Notes: generated by a model from the sequence alone, not told the origin. 64,000 nt of DNA from Clostridium cavendishii DSM 21758 (GCF_900141845.1 NZ_FQZB01000013.1:124001-188000), one strand, 5' to 3'. Positions 51,177 through 60,010 are shown, numbered from the stretch's first letter. Made by a program: numbers and translations.

Positions 51177-51900
51177 GCCCAGCACCTCCTATAAGCTTTA
51201 CAAATACTTCTTCTAAATCCTCATTGTTGTATTTGCTCTTTAACTCAGATATAGTGCCTTCCTCTATTAGTTTTCCTTTATTTATTATGACAACTCTATC
51301 ACAAAGTTTTTCTACTTCTCTCATAGAATGACTTGAAAAAAGTATCGTTCTTCCTTTTTCTTTACAATTTAAAATAAATTCATGAACTGATCTAGCAGCT
51401 GTTACATCTAATCCAGTAGTCGGTTCATCAAAGAGCATTATAGATGGTGAATGTACTATTGATCTTGCTATCGATACCTTTTGCTTCATACCTCTAGAAA
51501 ATTTAGCTACTCTATTATCAATAAAATCTTCCATTCCAAGTTCCTTTGATAGTTCATTAATTGTATTGTTTGAAGTTTGTTCATCTATTCCATAAAGATC
51601 AGCAAAATATTTCATATTTTCTCTAGCTGTAAGTCTATCATAAAGTCCTACATCTCCACCAAATAAAATACCTATATTTTTTCTTACTTCTGTAGGTTCT
51701 TTATTTACATCAAATCCATTAACAATTGCAGTTCCTTCTGTTGGCTGCATCATTGTTGAAATCATTCTTAATGTTGTAGTTTTTCCTGCACCATTTTCTC
51801 CCAATAGCCCAACAATTTCACCCGTATTTACTTTGAATGAAATATTATCTACAGCTTTAGTGTTCTTAAAGGTTTTTGTAAGCCCATTAACTTCTAGCAT
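51169..51900 (-). CDS. natA: ABC transporter ATPase (NatA-like)
   Basis: 243 residues. Walker A GLLGENGAGKTT, a Q-loop region, signature FSRGMKQKVSIARSIVH (an ABC signature variant FSRGMKQK), Walker B IMLFDEPTTGLD and H-loop FSSHSMREVEKL. Typical NatA/CcmA-type exporter ATPase length. It overlaps the permease gene by eight bases. Upstream, on the other side of its promoter, is an unusual pair of tall hairpins (52081-52189) that could be part of its leader when read on the minus strand. Confidence 0.9.
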   Translation of the reverse strand: MLEVNGLTKTFKNTKAVDNISFKVNTGEIVGLLGENGAGKTTTLRMISTMMQPTEGTAIVNGFDVNKEPTEVRKNIGILFGGDVGLYDRLTARENMKYFADLYGIDEQTSNNTINELSKELGMEDFIDNRVAKFSRGMKQKVSIARSIVHSPSIMLFDEPTTGLDVTAARSVHEFILNCKEKGRTILFSSHSMREVEKLCDRVVIINKGKLIEEGTISELKSKYNNEDLEEVFVKLIGGAGHE

Positions 51901-52080
51901 GTAATCGCCCCGCTTTCTTTATTTCCTATTTATAATATCATATATGTTTACTAAAGAATATTACTTTAAGTAATTTTTACAATTACTTAAGTCACTCTTA
52001 TTCAATATTTTCCAGTGTATTTTTTTTTAAAATACACATAATACATAATGTAAGAGGTAATATTCTAGAACTTACTCTTT

Positions 52081-52126
52081 GTTAAATGAAAAGTTTACCC
52101 TTAGCTATCAAAACTTATCATTTAAC
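52081..52126. repeat. Hairpin A of a twin-hairpin region
   Basis: GTTAAATGA and AAGTTT pair with AAACTT and TCATTTAAC (9 + 6 bp around one mismatch) over a 14-base loop containing TTAGCTATC. Eight bases separate it from hairpin B. Strand of action unknown; minus-strand reading would place it in the natAB leader. Confidence 0.7.
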
Positions 52127-52132
52127 CTCATT

Positions 52133-52188
52133 AGTTTAACAAATTAAAAGTGCCCCCGTGAGCTATGGCTATTTTAATTTGTTAAACT
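52133..52188. repeat. Hairpin B of a twin-hairpin region
   Basis: AGTTTAACAAATTAAAA and its exact complement (17 bp) enclose a GC-rich 22-base loop, GTGCCCCCGTGAGCTATGG plus CTA, that contrasts with the AT-rich surroundings. Its loop, like that of hairpin A, contains AGCTAT. The remaining bases of the 51901-52317 gap hold only the natAB promoter area and a terminator. Confidence 0.75.
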
Positions 52189-52265
52189 TAACCATCAACT
52201 ATAACAATCAAATTATCCATATATAATGCTTTTAAGCACTATTTGTCTCACCCCTCATAAATATA

Positions 52266-52296
52266 TAACCCCTCTGATAAAAGCAGAGGGGTTTGT
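52266..52296 (-). terminator. Terminator of the SPOCS gene pair
   Basis: The stem AACCCCTCTG/CAGAGGGGTT with a seven-base loop follows the second SPOCS gene, with T-rich sequence on the plus side and ATATATTT on the minus side. Confidence 0.85.
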
Positions 52297-52317
52297 TTAA
52301 TTGAAACATGATTTTTT

Positions 52318-52839
52318 CTATTTATAATTTCCTATTCTTATTTTTTCTGCATTCAAAAATATAGTTATATTATTCGATATTTCCCTTTGATTTATTACTT
52401 TAGTATACAAATTCTCTATATAGCTTTGAACATAATAAGTATCATTTATTTGTGTTTCTTTGTCCAATGTTATGGCTGTATAAAATGGCAGTCTAAACTC
52501 ACATGCTCTTATAAGTTGTTCCTCATTATCCACTGTATAAAATATTTTTTCATCTACTTCTCCCTGTATCATTAGTTTAAAACCAGTCATTATTTCTCCC
52601 TCTAAATTTTCTATAGGTGTATTCTTTATCATAGGAGTGTGTATTAATTGCTTTTTTTGTATAGAGCACCCCACTATTATAGAGTTTATTTTTCTTATAT
52701 CCAAACTATCTTCTGGTAATGTTAGGCTATCTACCATATTTATTTCTTTCCAATTTACATCCTTATAATTCATCAAATTAATATTATTATTCAAACAAGT
52801 TATTTCATAATTTGAATTGTCATCTTTATTCAAAAACAT
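52318..52839 (-). CDS. Short SPOCS-domain (DUF3794) protein
   Basis: 173 residues with one SPOCS (DUF3794) domain, a beta-rich module found in spore coat and spore cortex-related proteins such as clostridial SipL. Typical elements: VNWKEINMVDSLTLPEDSLDI, IIVGCSIQKKQLI, a beta hairpin with GFKLMIQGEVDEKIFY and the end segment in which YVQSYIENLYTKVINQREI leads into the last strand. It lacks the LysM domain of SipL. It starts 14 bases after the larger SPOCS gene, so the two form an operon and may act together in the spore envelope (inference). Confidence 0.82.
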   Translation of the reverse strand: MFLNKDDNSNYEITCLNNNINLMNYKDVNWKEINMVDSLTLPEDSLDIRKINSIIVGCSIQKKQLIHTPMIKNTPIENLEGEIMTGFKLMIQGEVDEKIFYTVDNEEQLIRACEFRLPFYTAITLDKETQINDTYYVQSYIENLYTKVINQREISNNITIFLNAEKIRIGNYK

Positions 52840-52853
52840 ATTACCCCGCCCCC

Positions 52854-53915
52854 CTAAAAATATGTTTTCTTATTAACTTTAAAAAAGATGCTTATATTTT
52901 CAAACATATTCCTTTTATCTAAAACATTTACATGTAAATCTTCAATACATGAGTCTATTATAAAACTATCTGTGAATTTACAATTGTCATTTATAGATAT
53001 ATAAATAGAATATGGCACTCCATATTGAACCGAAATTAAGTTATCTTCATTATTAAATTCATTATATATAATATCTTGATTTAAAATTAAATCTATTAAT
53101 AATTTCTTTTCTTTGAATATATTCCCTCCACTACTCACTGGTGGTTTTATCGGTACCAATACTACCCTTTGATTTCTAACTATAATGTTTGATGTTATAT
53201 TAATTACTTTCCCTATATCAGGTTTATTTTTTGGTATCGTATACTTTTCTTTGATATTAATATTAGTCCATTCTTTATCTTGTGGTCCTAAAAAAGTTGT
53301 TATATCATTTGTGTTTTTAGAACTTGGAATATCCATTTCATAGTCACTATCCTCTTCTATCTCTTTATCATAATCATTAATACTAAGCCTTGATGCCACT
53401 AAAAATAAATTTGTACAAGCTGATATTTTTCTCGGATAAATTTCTGATACCATAAAACTTTCAACATATGGTATTATGCTGAAATTATCCTCCAACTTAA
53501 CTTGATTATTTAACATTATATATGTTGAAAAATATTCCCCATAATTAAAATTATAAACTTCATGTCTTAATTCCATAGAAATGTACTGGATAGACAAATT
53601 TAAAGCTCCTTCTATAATTATCTTTTTTCCTGTAGATTTGACACCTTCTAAATTTGTAACAATATCATCTCCTGGTGTAGAAATTATTTTTTTTCTTAAA
53701 ATATCTACGGATAGATTTATACTTTGTATTGCTCCAATATCAGGTTTTTGAGCCTGAACTTTAGCATCTACTAAAATTACCTTCTCTTTGAAAAAATTAG
53801 AATTAGGTAATGACATTGATTTATTAATATAATTAACAGCTTGTTTATCTGCAACACCATAAATATCAAAATAGTTGCTTCCTTTACATAAAGAAGTATT
53901 CTTATTGAATACCAT
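52854..53915 (-). CDS. Two-domain SPOCS (DUF3794) protein
   Basis: 353 residues. Two SPOCS domains: about 45-160 (KVILVDAKVQAQKPDIGAIQ, GKKIIIEGALNLSIQYISME) and about 215-345 (WTNINIKEKYTIPKNKPDIG, KKLLIDLILNQDIIYN, DSCIEDLHVNVLDKRNMF). The repeated KPDIG is a SPOCS hallmark. An acidic linker rich in Asp/Glu separates them. No LysM or signal peptide. SPOCS proteins are assembled in the mother cell on the spore surface; the best known, SipL, binds SpoIVA. It is the first gene of the pair; the promoter lies near 53930-53990. Confidence 0.85.
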   Translation of the reverse strand: MVFNKNTSLCKGSNYFDIYGVADKQAVNYINKSMSLPNSNFFKEKVILVDAKVQAQKPDIGAIQSINLSVDILRKKIISTPGDDIVTNLEGVKSTGKKIIIEGALNLSIQYISMELRHEVYNFNYGEYFSTYIMLNNQVKLEDNFSIIPYVESFMVSEIYPRKISACTNLFLVASRLSINDYDKEIEEDSDYEMDIPSSKNTNDITTFLGPQDKEWTNINIKEKYTIPKNKPDIGKVINITSNIIVRNQRVVLVPIKPPVSSGGNIFKEKKLLIDLILNQDIIYNEFNNEDNLISVQYGVPYSIYISINDNCKFTDSFIIDSCIEDLHVNVLDKRNMFENISIFFKVNKKTYF

Positions 53916-53987
53916 TTTAACCCTCCATTTTTATAAAAATAAGTTATTACTCCTTAGTATAATATTCCTTATTTTTAGCATTAATGA

Positions 53988-54027
53988 GAAAACACCCTGA
54001 AATTTTTTATTTCAAGGTGTTTTTATT
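53988..54027. terminator. Terminator of proA
   Basis: The stem AAAACACC, TGAAAT pairs with ATTTCA, GGTGTTTT (one mismatch, five-base loop). T-rich on the plus side and A/T-rich on the minus side. Confidence 0.85.
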
Positions 54028-55270
54028 ATCTTATTTGGCCATTTCCATATATAATATATTTTATTGTTGTTAATTCCTTCAATCCCATAGGTCCCCTAGC
54101 ATGTAACTTTTGAGTACTTATACCTATTTCAGCACCAAATCCAAATTCAAAACCATCCGTGAATCTTGTAGATGCATTAATATAAACAGCAGCAGCATCT
54201 ACTTTTTGCAGAAATTCTTGAGATGCCTTATAACTTTCTGTAACTATGGCCTCTGAATGCTTTGTACCATATTCATTAATATGGTTTATAGCCTCATCAA
54301 TATCATTCACTATTTTTACTGATAAAATATAATCTAAAAACTCAGTTCTAAAATCTTCATCAGTTGCAAGTATAATATCATTTACTATTGCTTTTGTAGC
54401 TCTACAGCCTCTTATTTCCACCCCATTAGATTTAAGTGCTTCTATAGCCAGTGGCAAGAATTCTATTGCTATATCCTTATGAACAAGTAAATTTTCAGCT
54501 GCATTACAAACTGATGGCCTTGAAACTTTTGCATTTACTATTATATTTTTTGCCATCTCTATATCACAATCTTTATCTACGTATATGTGACAATTACCTG
54601 TTCCGGTTTCTATAACAGGTACTGTAGCATTTTTAACTACTGCTTTTATAAGTCCTGCTCCCCCTCTTGGTATTAAAACATCCAAATATTCATTAAGCTT
54701 CATAAATTGGGTTGCTACTTCCCTACTAGTATCTTCTATTAATTGCACAGAATCTATAGGTATATTAGTTTCTTTTAAACTCTCTCTAATAATATCTATT
54801 ATTACCTTATTAGAATTTATAGCTTCACTCCCACCCCTTAATATTACTGTATTTCCTGCTTTTAAACATAAAGAAGCTGCATCTACAGTAACATTTGGTC
54901 TTGCTTCATATATTATTCCTATTACACCTAAAGGTACTCTTTTTTGTCCTATTTGAAGTCCATTTGGTCTTTGCCACATAGAAACAACTTCTCCTACAGG
55001 ATCTTGCAGTTCTATTATTTGAAACACTCCCTCAGCCATAGCTTTAATTCTATCTTTATTTAAAGCTAACCTATCAATCATGACTTCCGAAATCCCTTTG
55101 CTTTTTGCATTTTGTAAATCTATTTTATTTGCAGCTAGAATTTCTTCATCTCTTTTTATTAAATTTTCCCCTATTTTCTTTAGCCCCTGATTCTTATCTT
55201 GTGCTGACATATTACTTAAAATGTACGATGCCTTTTTAGCTTTCTGCCCTTTCATAATTAATTCATCCAT
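54026..55270 (-). CDS. proA: Gamma-glutamyl phosphate reductase
   Basis: 414 residues, the usual ProA length. It reduces gamma-glutamyl phosphate to glutamate semialdehyde with NADPH in proline synthesis. It has the aldehyde dehydrogenase fold: cofactor region VPLGVIGIIYEARPNVTVDAA, VLIPRGGAGLI, ETGTGNCHIYVD, the catalytic Cys in SRPSVCNAAENLLVH, and the C-terminal FTDGFEFGFGAEIGISTQKLHARGP, given here in shorter form as TDGFEFGFGAEIGIS. The ATG has GGGGAGGG. proB lies 19 bases upstream on the same strand, and the terminator follows directly. Confidence 0.97.
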   Translation of the reverse strand: MDELIMKGQKAKKASYILSNMSAQDKNQGLKKIGENLIKRDEEILAANKIDLQNAKSKGISEVMIDRLALNKDRIKAMAEGVFQIIELQDPVGEVVSMWQRPNGLQIGQKRVPLGVIGIIYEARPNVTVDAASLCLKAGNTVILRGGSEAINSNKVIIDIIRESLKETNIPIDSVQLIEDTSREVATQFMKLNEYLDVLIPRGGAGLIKAVVKNATVPVIETGTGNCHIYVDKDCDIEMAKNIIVNAKVSRPSVCNAAENLLVHKDIAIEFLPLAIEALKSNGVEIRGCRATKAIVNDIILATDEDFRTEFLDYILSVKIVNDIDEAINHINEYGTKHSEAIVTESYKASQEFLQKVDAAAVYINASTRFTDGFEFGFGAEIGISTQKLHARGPMGLKELTTIKYIIYGNGQIR

Positions 55271-55289
55271 CTTTAAACCCTCCCCAATA

Positions 55290-56096
55290 TTAATTAGCTC
55301 TAAATAAAGTTCCTATTTCTTCACCATCTAAAATACCCAGAAGAACTTTAGGTTCTTTACCATTGGTAAGTATCATATTAACCCCACTAGAATTAGCTAT
55401 CTTAGCCGCTGATAATTTGGTAACCATTCCTCCTGTCCCCATATCTGTTCCAGCACCACCAGCGCATGCTTCTATCTCATTAGTTATTTCTACTATTTCC
55501 TTAATAAGTTTACTATCACTATTTTTTCGTGGATCACAATCATAAAATCCATCAATATCAGATAATATAACTAATAAATCAGCCTTTGTAAGTTTTGACA
55601 CTATTGCTGAAAGTGTATCATTATCCCCAAAGTTACACATGTTTTCTATTTCATCTATAGAAACTGTATCATTCTCATTAACTATTGGTATTATCCCCAT
55701 TTCTAATAATGTCTCAAATGTATTACATACATTATTCCTCATATGTTCATCTTCAACCACATTTCTAGTAAGTAAAATCTGAGCCACAGTATGATTGTAT
55801 TTTTCAAAAAACTTACTATATATATTCATAAGTTCACATTGCCCTACTGCGGCTACTGCCTGTTTTCCTTTTGTAGATGAAGGTCTTTCTTTAAGTCCAA
55901 GCTTACTACATCCAACACCTATTGCTCCTGACGATACAAGTATCACTTCTTTTCCACTATTAGCTAAGTCTGATAAAACTCTTGAAAGCTTTTCTATACT
56001 TTCAAGATTAACATTACCATCATCATGAGTTAATGTAGATGTCCCAACCTTAACTACTATTCTTTTAACACTTAGAATATCTTCTCTTATAATCAA
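55290..56096 (-). CDS. proB: Glutamate 5-kinase
   Basis: 268 residues, the short ProB form without the C-terminal PUA domain. It phosphorylates glutamate as the first step of proline synthesis. Amino acid kinase motifs: IVVKVGTSTLTHDDGN, VILVSSGAIGVGCSKLG, IVNENDTVSIDEI and the nucleotide region LLVILSDIDGFYDCDPRKN; GTDMGTGGMVTKLSAAKIA near 215. The start is TTG 56096, with GGGGTGG four to five bases ahead; no ATG or GTG fits. Product feedback by proline is known for the family. No T-box was found upstream. Confidence 0.95.
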   Translation of the reverse strand: MIIREDILSVKRIVVKVGTSTLTHDDGNVNLESIEKLSRVLSDLANSGKEVILVSSGAIGVGCSKLGLKERPSSTKGKQAVAAVGQCELMNIYSKFFEKYNHTVAQILLTRNVVEDEHMRNNVCNTFETLLEMGIIPIVNENDTVSIDEIENMCNFGDNDTLSAIVSKLTKADLLVILSDIDGFYDCDPRKNSDSKLIKEIVEITNEIEACAGGAGTDMGTGGMVTKLSAAKIANSSGVNMILTNGKEPKVLLGILDGEEIGTLFRAN

Positions 56097-56244
56097 AAAA
56101 CCACCCCAATTAATATATATTAAGATATATTATAATATATTTTACTATTGTTGTTACAGTATAAATTCTTATATTATTATAATTTAAATATATTATAGTG
56201 ATTTTTAAACATTCTAAGAGTTTTTTAAATTAATCCTTAATCCA

Positions 56245-57123
56245 TTAGCAATTCACCATATCTCCACCATTTACATGTATTGTTTCTCCTGTTATGTACG
56301 AAGAATCCCTTGAAGCTAAAAACACATAAGCTTGAGCAATTTCTACTGGCTGACCTGCCCTTTTTAACGGTGTATCTGAACCAAACTGGCTTACTTTAGT
56401 TTCATCAAAAGAAGAAACTATTAATGGCGTCCATATTGGCCCTGGTGCCACTGCATTTACCCTTATACCCTTATCAGCTAGGTTTATAGCTAAACTTCTT
56501 GTGAATGTAGTTAATGCTCCCTTAGTACAAGAATAATCTATTAAGGTCTTACTTCCTCTGTATGCAACCACTGATGTAGTATTTATAATACTAGCACCCT
56601 GTTTTAAATGTGGCATAGCTTCTCTTGTTAAAAAAAATGCTCCAAAAAAATTAGTATTAAAAGTTTTTCTAATTTGCTCTGTTGTTATATCTTCTAGATT
56701 TTTCTGTTCATGCTGCTCGCCAGAGTTGTTTATTAGTATATCTATTGTTTTATACTTATCTATAGTAGTTTTAACTATTTGCTTACAAAATTCTTCGCTT
56801 CCTATATCACCATTTAATAATATACATTCTGCACCCTTTTTCTCTATAATTTCTCTAGTTTTATTAGCATCATCATTCTCCTTGAGATGCACTAAAACAA
56901 TTTTAGCCCCTTCTTTGGCAAAAGCTATAGCAACAGCCCTACCTATTCCACTATCTCCTCCTGTTATTATAGCAACCTTATCTAAAAGCTTTTTACCTAA
57001 ATCATTATATCCTTCTAATTCATATATAGGTTCTGGTTTCATTTCTGATTCCTTACCTGGTTGCCTATTTTGGTGTTGTTTTGGAAAACCCTTAGGAAAT
57101 TGTTCACTGTTTTTAGTTTCCAT
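56245..57123 (-). CDS. Short-chain dehydrogenase, YhdF/general stress 39 type
   Basis: 292 residues. A 35-residue polar N-terminal extension with FPKGFPKQHQNRQPGKESEM is characteristic of Gsp39/YhdF-like enzymes. Rossmann motif VAIITGGDSGIGRAVA, NNSGEQHEQ in place of NNAG, the active-site Ser in INTTSVVAYRGS and Y-x3-K in DYSCTKGALTTF. The C terminus (ITGETIHVNGGDMV) matches classical SDRs. NAD(P) dependent; substrate unknown. The ATG has AAGGAGTGA. It is divergent from a second SDR gene; the 160-base region between holds copy 5 of the hairpin repeat. Confidence 0.92.
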   Translation of the reverse strand: METKNSEQFPKGFPKQHQNRQPGKESEMKPEPIYELEGYNDLGKKLLDKVAIITGGDSGIGRAVAIAFAKEGAKIVLVHLKENDDANKTREIIEKKGAECILLNGDIGSEEFCKQIVKTTIDKYKTIDILINNSGEQHEQKNLEDITTEQIRKTFNTNFFGAFFLTREAMPHLKQGASIINTTSVVAYRGSKTLIDYSCTKGALTTFTRSLAINLADKGIRVNAVAPGPIWTPLIVSSFDETKVSQFGSDTPLKRAGQPVEIAQAYVFLASRDSSYITGETIHVNGGDMVNC

Positions 57124-57196
57124 TTAAATCACTCCTTTTAAATTTTTATATTAAATATTATTGCCTTAAGCTATAATTATATTAGGATTATTAAAT

Positions 57197-57268
57197 GAAA
57201 CTCCTATTCATTATCATTCATAGGAGTAAGTTCGAATACCCAAATTAAAAATTTGGATTCTTACTTAA
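57197..57268 (-). repeat. Two-hairpin dispersed repeat, copy 5 (inverted)
   Basis: The unit is read on the minus strand. Hairpin 1: GAATCCAAATT/AATTTGGGTATTC; core GAACTTACT; hairpin 2 CTCCTATGAATG/ CATTCATAGGAG-like arms. On the plus strand it ends only a few bases before the ribosome site AGGAGG of the second SDR gene, so it sits in that gene's 5' region. Confidence 0.8.
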
Positions 57269-57283
57269 AATAGGAGGTTTATA

Positions 57284-58069
57284 ATGAACAAAACTGTACT
57301 TATAACAGGTGCAACCTCTGGTATAGGCTTTGAGTTTGCAAAACTATTCGCAAAAAATGGATTCAATTTGATTATTACCGGAAGAAATTCAGATATACTT
57401 AGTGAAATGAAAGCTAAACTTTCTTCAGCCTATAATATAAAGGTATTCTCCTTTAATTATGATTTAAGTGATTTAAATTCAGTTACAAAACTATATGATG
57501 AAACTAAAAAGTTAAATTTAAAAATAGATATTCTAATAAATAATGCTGGAGCTGGTTTTAATGGAGGTTTTTTGGATGTTCCTTTGGAAAATCATATTTC
57601 TACTATAAATCTAAATATAACAGCATTAACAAAACTAACCTATTTAATAGCTAATGATATGAAATTATGTAATAGCGGCAAAATCCTAAATGTTGCTTCC
57701 ACAGGCGCTTACCAACCCGGTCCATATATAGGCGTCTATTATGCAACTAAGTCATACGTTTTATCTCTTACTCAGGCTTTAAGACAAGAACTTAAGGATA
57801 CAAACATAACAGTTTCAGCACTTTGCCCTGGAGCTACTAAAACTAAATTTGCTAAAAGAGCTGGTAAAAATGATTTAAGTTCAGCTATGTCTCCATATGA
57901 AGTGGCTCTTATTGGTTATAATGGTTTAGCAAAAAATAAAGCTATTATAACCCCTGGTTTTATGAATAAAATAGCAATATTTTTCTCAAAATTGATTCCA
58001 CTTACATTATCCGCAAGACTAGTCATGAAAATTCAATTATCAGTCATTAAGAAAAAAAATGAGTATTAA
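57284..58069 (+). CDS. Short-chain dehydrogenase, YqjQ/DltE type
   Basis: 261 residues. Motifs: VLITGATSGIGFEFAKLFAKN, INNAGAGFNGGF, NVASTGAYQPGP with the catalytic Ser region, Y-x3-K in VYYATKSYVLSL, and CPGATKTKF after it. The C terminus is hydrophobic (MNKIAIFFSKLIPLTLSARL), as in YqjQ-like SDRs that may associate with the membrane. NADP preference is suggested by the charged residue pattern GRNSDIL after the second strand. Substrate unknown. ATG with TAGGAGG. It is followed by a terminator at 58173. Confidence 0.9.
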   Translation: MNKTVLITGATSGIGFEFAKLFAKNGFNLIITGRNSDILSEMKAKLSSAYNIKVFSFNYDLSDLNSVTKLYDETKKLNLKIDILINNAGAGFNGGFLDVPLENHISTINLNITALTKLTYLIANDMKLCNSGKILNVASTGAYQPGPYIGVYYATKSYVLSLTQALRQELKDTNITVSALCPGATKTKFAKRAGKNDLSSAMSPYEVALIGYNGLAKNKAIITPGFMNKIAIFFSKLIPLTLSARLVMKIQLSVIKKKNEY

Positions 58070-58172
58070 ATCTATATTATTTAAGGAATAATACTCTGGC
58101 ATTCTGTTTATACTATCTTTTGTAGCCTTTCATAAATTCTCCGTTTATTGGCTATACTTCTACTAATTTCAG

Positions 58173-58201
58173 GAGTCATCTTATTTAAAGATGACTCTTT
58201 T
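58173..58201 (+). terminator. Terminator of the YqjQ-type SDR gene
   Basis: The stem GAGTCATCTT/AAGATGACTC with a five-base loop is followed by TTTTAAG. Confidence 0.85.
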
Positions 58202-58294
58202 AAGATTTAACTTACATTATAAATAAATTCTTTTATAATTTATCAACAAATACTACTAAATATAATAAAATATATTAAACTTAAAAAATTTCTA

Positions 58295-58323
58295 TTTAAA
58301 CATTTTCAATGTGGTGCTATAAT
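58295..58323 (+). promoter_or_regulatory. Extended -10 promoter of the purine permease gene
   Basis: TGCTATAAT (extended -10, hexamer 58318-58323) with TTTAAA 17 bases before it as a weak -35. It would give a leader of about 50 bases. No purine riboswitch was found in this 58070-58381 gap. Confidence 0.5.
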
Positions 58324-58381
58324 ATTAATGCATCATATTGATGTGGGTGGGTGATGGGATATATTGAAAAGGATTGAAAGG

Positions 58382-59674
58382 ATGAAAAATTTATTTAAAT
58401 TAAAAGAAAACAACACTAATTTTAAAAATGAACTTACCGCAGCACTAACTTCATTTTTCGCCTCAGTTTATATAATAGTTGTAAACGCTAGCATATTAAG
58501 TGATGCCGGAATGTCTATTGATGCTCAAATAATTGCAACTGTATTAGCTTCTCTTGTAGGCTGTTTACTGATAGCTTTTATAAGCAATACTCCACTTATA
58601 ATAATGCCTGGTATGGGTGTAAATGCTTTATTTACTTATACTATAGTAAGAGCTATGGGACTTAACTATCATCAAGCTTTAGCTGCAGTTGTAATCGCTG
58701 GTTTGCTATTCTCTGTGATAGCGCTTACACCACTAGCTAACATTTTATCTAATTCTATTCCCCATAGTTTAAAAGAAGCTATAACAGTTGGTATTGGCTT
58801 ATTTATAACATTTATAGGTCTACAAAAGGCTGGTTTGATAGTTTCTAGTTCTTCTACATTAGTTGGATTAGGTAAACTAACAGACCCTCATGTTTTAGCA
58901 TTTTTAATAACTATGGTAATTACATTATTCCTATTTTTAAAGGATGTACCTGGTGCATTTTTAATAAGCATTTTCTTAGGTACTTTAATATCAATAATGT
59001 TTGGTATAGTAAATTTATCTTCTTTAAAATTTGGACTTCCAAATTTCTCTGGATATAACGACTTATTTTTTGCCATGGATTTTGGTAAGATTTCCACTAT
59101 ACCATTTTGGGTTGCAACATTTTCTCTTACTCTAGTATTAGTATTTGAAAATATAGGGCTTTTACACGGACAAGTTGCAGGAATGTTGAAACAACCTGAA
59201 AAGATAAATAAATCACTAATAGCTACAGCTCTTTCTACAATAGGTTGTGGTTTACTTGGCACAAGTCCATCTGTATCAACTGTTGAAGGTGCAGCGGGAA
59301 TAGCTGCTGGTGGTAAAACTGGACTAACGTCATTTTTAACTGGATTATTATTTTTAGTCTCATTGTTTTTTATTCCATTAATAACTATAATACCAAGTGC
59401 TGCAATTTCACCAATTTTAGTAATTATTGGTGGATTAATGATGAAAAACATTGTAAATATTAATTTTGAAGATTTTTCTGAAAGCTTTCCAGCTTTCTTA
59501 ACTATAGTATTAATACCATTAACTTATAGTATAGTTGACGGTATTGCTTTTGGATTTATAGCCTATCCTTTAGCTAAATTATTCACTAAAAAATATAAGG
59601 AAGTATCACTACCTATGTATATAGTGTCTATAATATTTTTAACTTATTTCATATTACACGGTTTAAATTTATAG
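58382..59674 (+). CDS. NCS2-family purine permease, AzgA/PbuG type
   Basis: 430 residues from ATG 58382, where AAAAGG lies nine bases upstream and the sequence KNLFKLKENNTNFKNELTAA matches the usual beginning of this family; the TTG at 58364 is less likely. About 12 to 14 hydrophobic segments span the protein. Family motifs: ASVYIIVVNASILSDAG, MPGMGVNALFTYT, FENIGLLHGQVAG and GTSPSVSTVEGAAGIAAGGKTGLTS, given here in shorter form as SPSVSTVEGAAGIAAGGKTG. Such proteins import hypoxanthine, guanine or adenine with protons. The exact base cannot be told. Confidence 0.92.
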   Translation: MKNLFKLKENNTNFKNELTAALTSFFASVYIIVVNASILSDAGMSIDAQIIATVLASLVGCLLIAFISNTPLIIMPGMGVNALFTYTIVRAMGLNYHQALAAVVIAGLLFSVIALTPLANILSNSIPHSLKEAITVGIGLFITFIGLQKAGLIVSSSSTLVGLGKLTDPHVLAFLITMVITLFLFLKDVPGAFLISIFLGTLISIMFGIVNLSSLKFGLPNFSGYNDLFFAMDFGKISTIPFWVATFSLTLVLVFENIGLLHGQVAGMLKQPEKINKSLIATALSTIGCGLLGTSPSVSTVEGAAGIAAGGKTGLTSFLTGLLFLVSLFFIPLITIIPSAAISPILVIIGGLMMKNIVNINFEDFSESFPAFLTIVLIPLTYSIVDGIAFGFIAYPLAKLFTKKYKEVSLPMYIVSIIFLTYFILHGLNL

Positions 59675-59734
59675 GTTATTATTTAGAACCTTTAATAATA
59701 TATATATTATATAATATTTTTCATTAGAGGTTTT

Positions 59735-60010
59735 ATGGACTTTTTTAATCAGACTCCTGAAGAAATATCAACATTAAGTCTTTTACTTGCTATTAGCATA
59801 TCTAACCAATACGATCTTGGTAAACTAGCTGTCATAACAGCATTTCTTAGCTCTCTTAGTAGTAATTTAGGACTTATTGCTGTTGAAAGAGGCATTTTCG
59901 AACGACCTGCTGATAATTCTAATACTAATTCAAGTTCAGATGTATCTGATTTGGAACAGAGAATTGCAGACTTAGAAGCCATAATTTCAGGATCAAAACC
60001 CACTATTTAA
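59735..60010 (+). CDS. Small protein with hydrophobic N-terminal half and coiled-coil end
   Basis: 91 residues. The N-terminal half is a helix-rich, mildly hydrophobic region (PEEISTLSLLLAISISNQYD). An Asn/Ser-rich linker (NSNTNSSSDVSD) leads to a C-terminal heptad-like helix (LEQRIADLEAIIS) that could form a coiled coil. ATG 59735 has GAGG five bases before it, and a strong terminator follows, so it is probably translated. No family is recognised. It could be a small spore or stress protein, which is not supported beyond its shape. Confidence 0.65.
   Translation: MDFFNQTPEEISTLSLLLAISISNQYDLGKLAVITAFLSSLSSNLGLIAVERGIFERPADNSNTNSSSDVSDLEQRIADLEAIISGSKPTI

Noticed and set aside
58070..58381. 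Purine riboswitch before the purine permease
   Set aside because: No purine aptamer core or terminator/antiterminator arrangement is present; the promoter lies only about 50 bases before the gene.
58888..59451. 187-codon minus-strand frame inside the purine permease gene
   Set aside because: Antisense shadow of an NCS2 gene with all family motifs; the reverse frame has no ribosome site or known domain.
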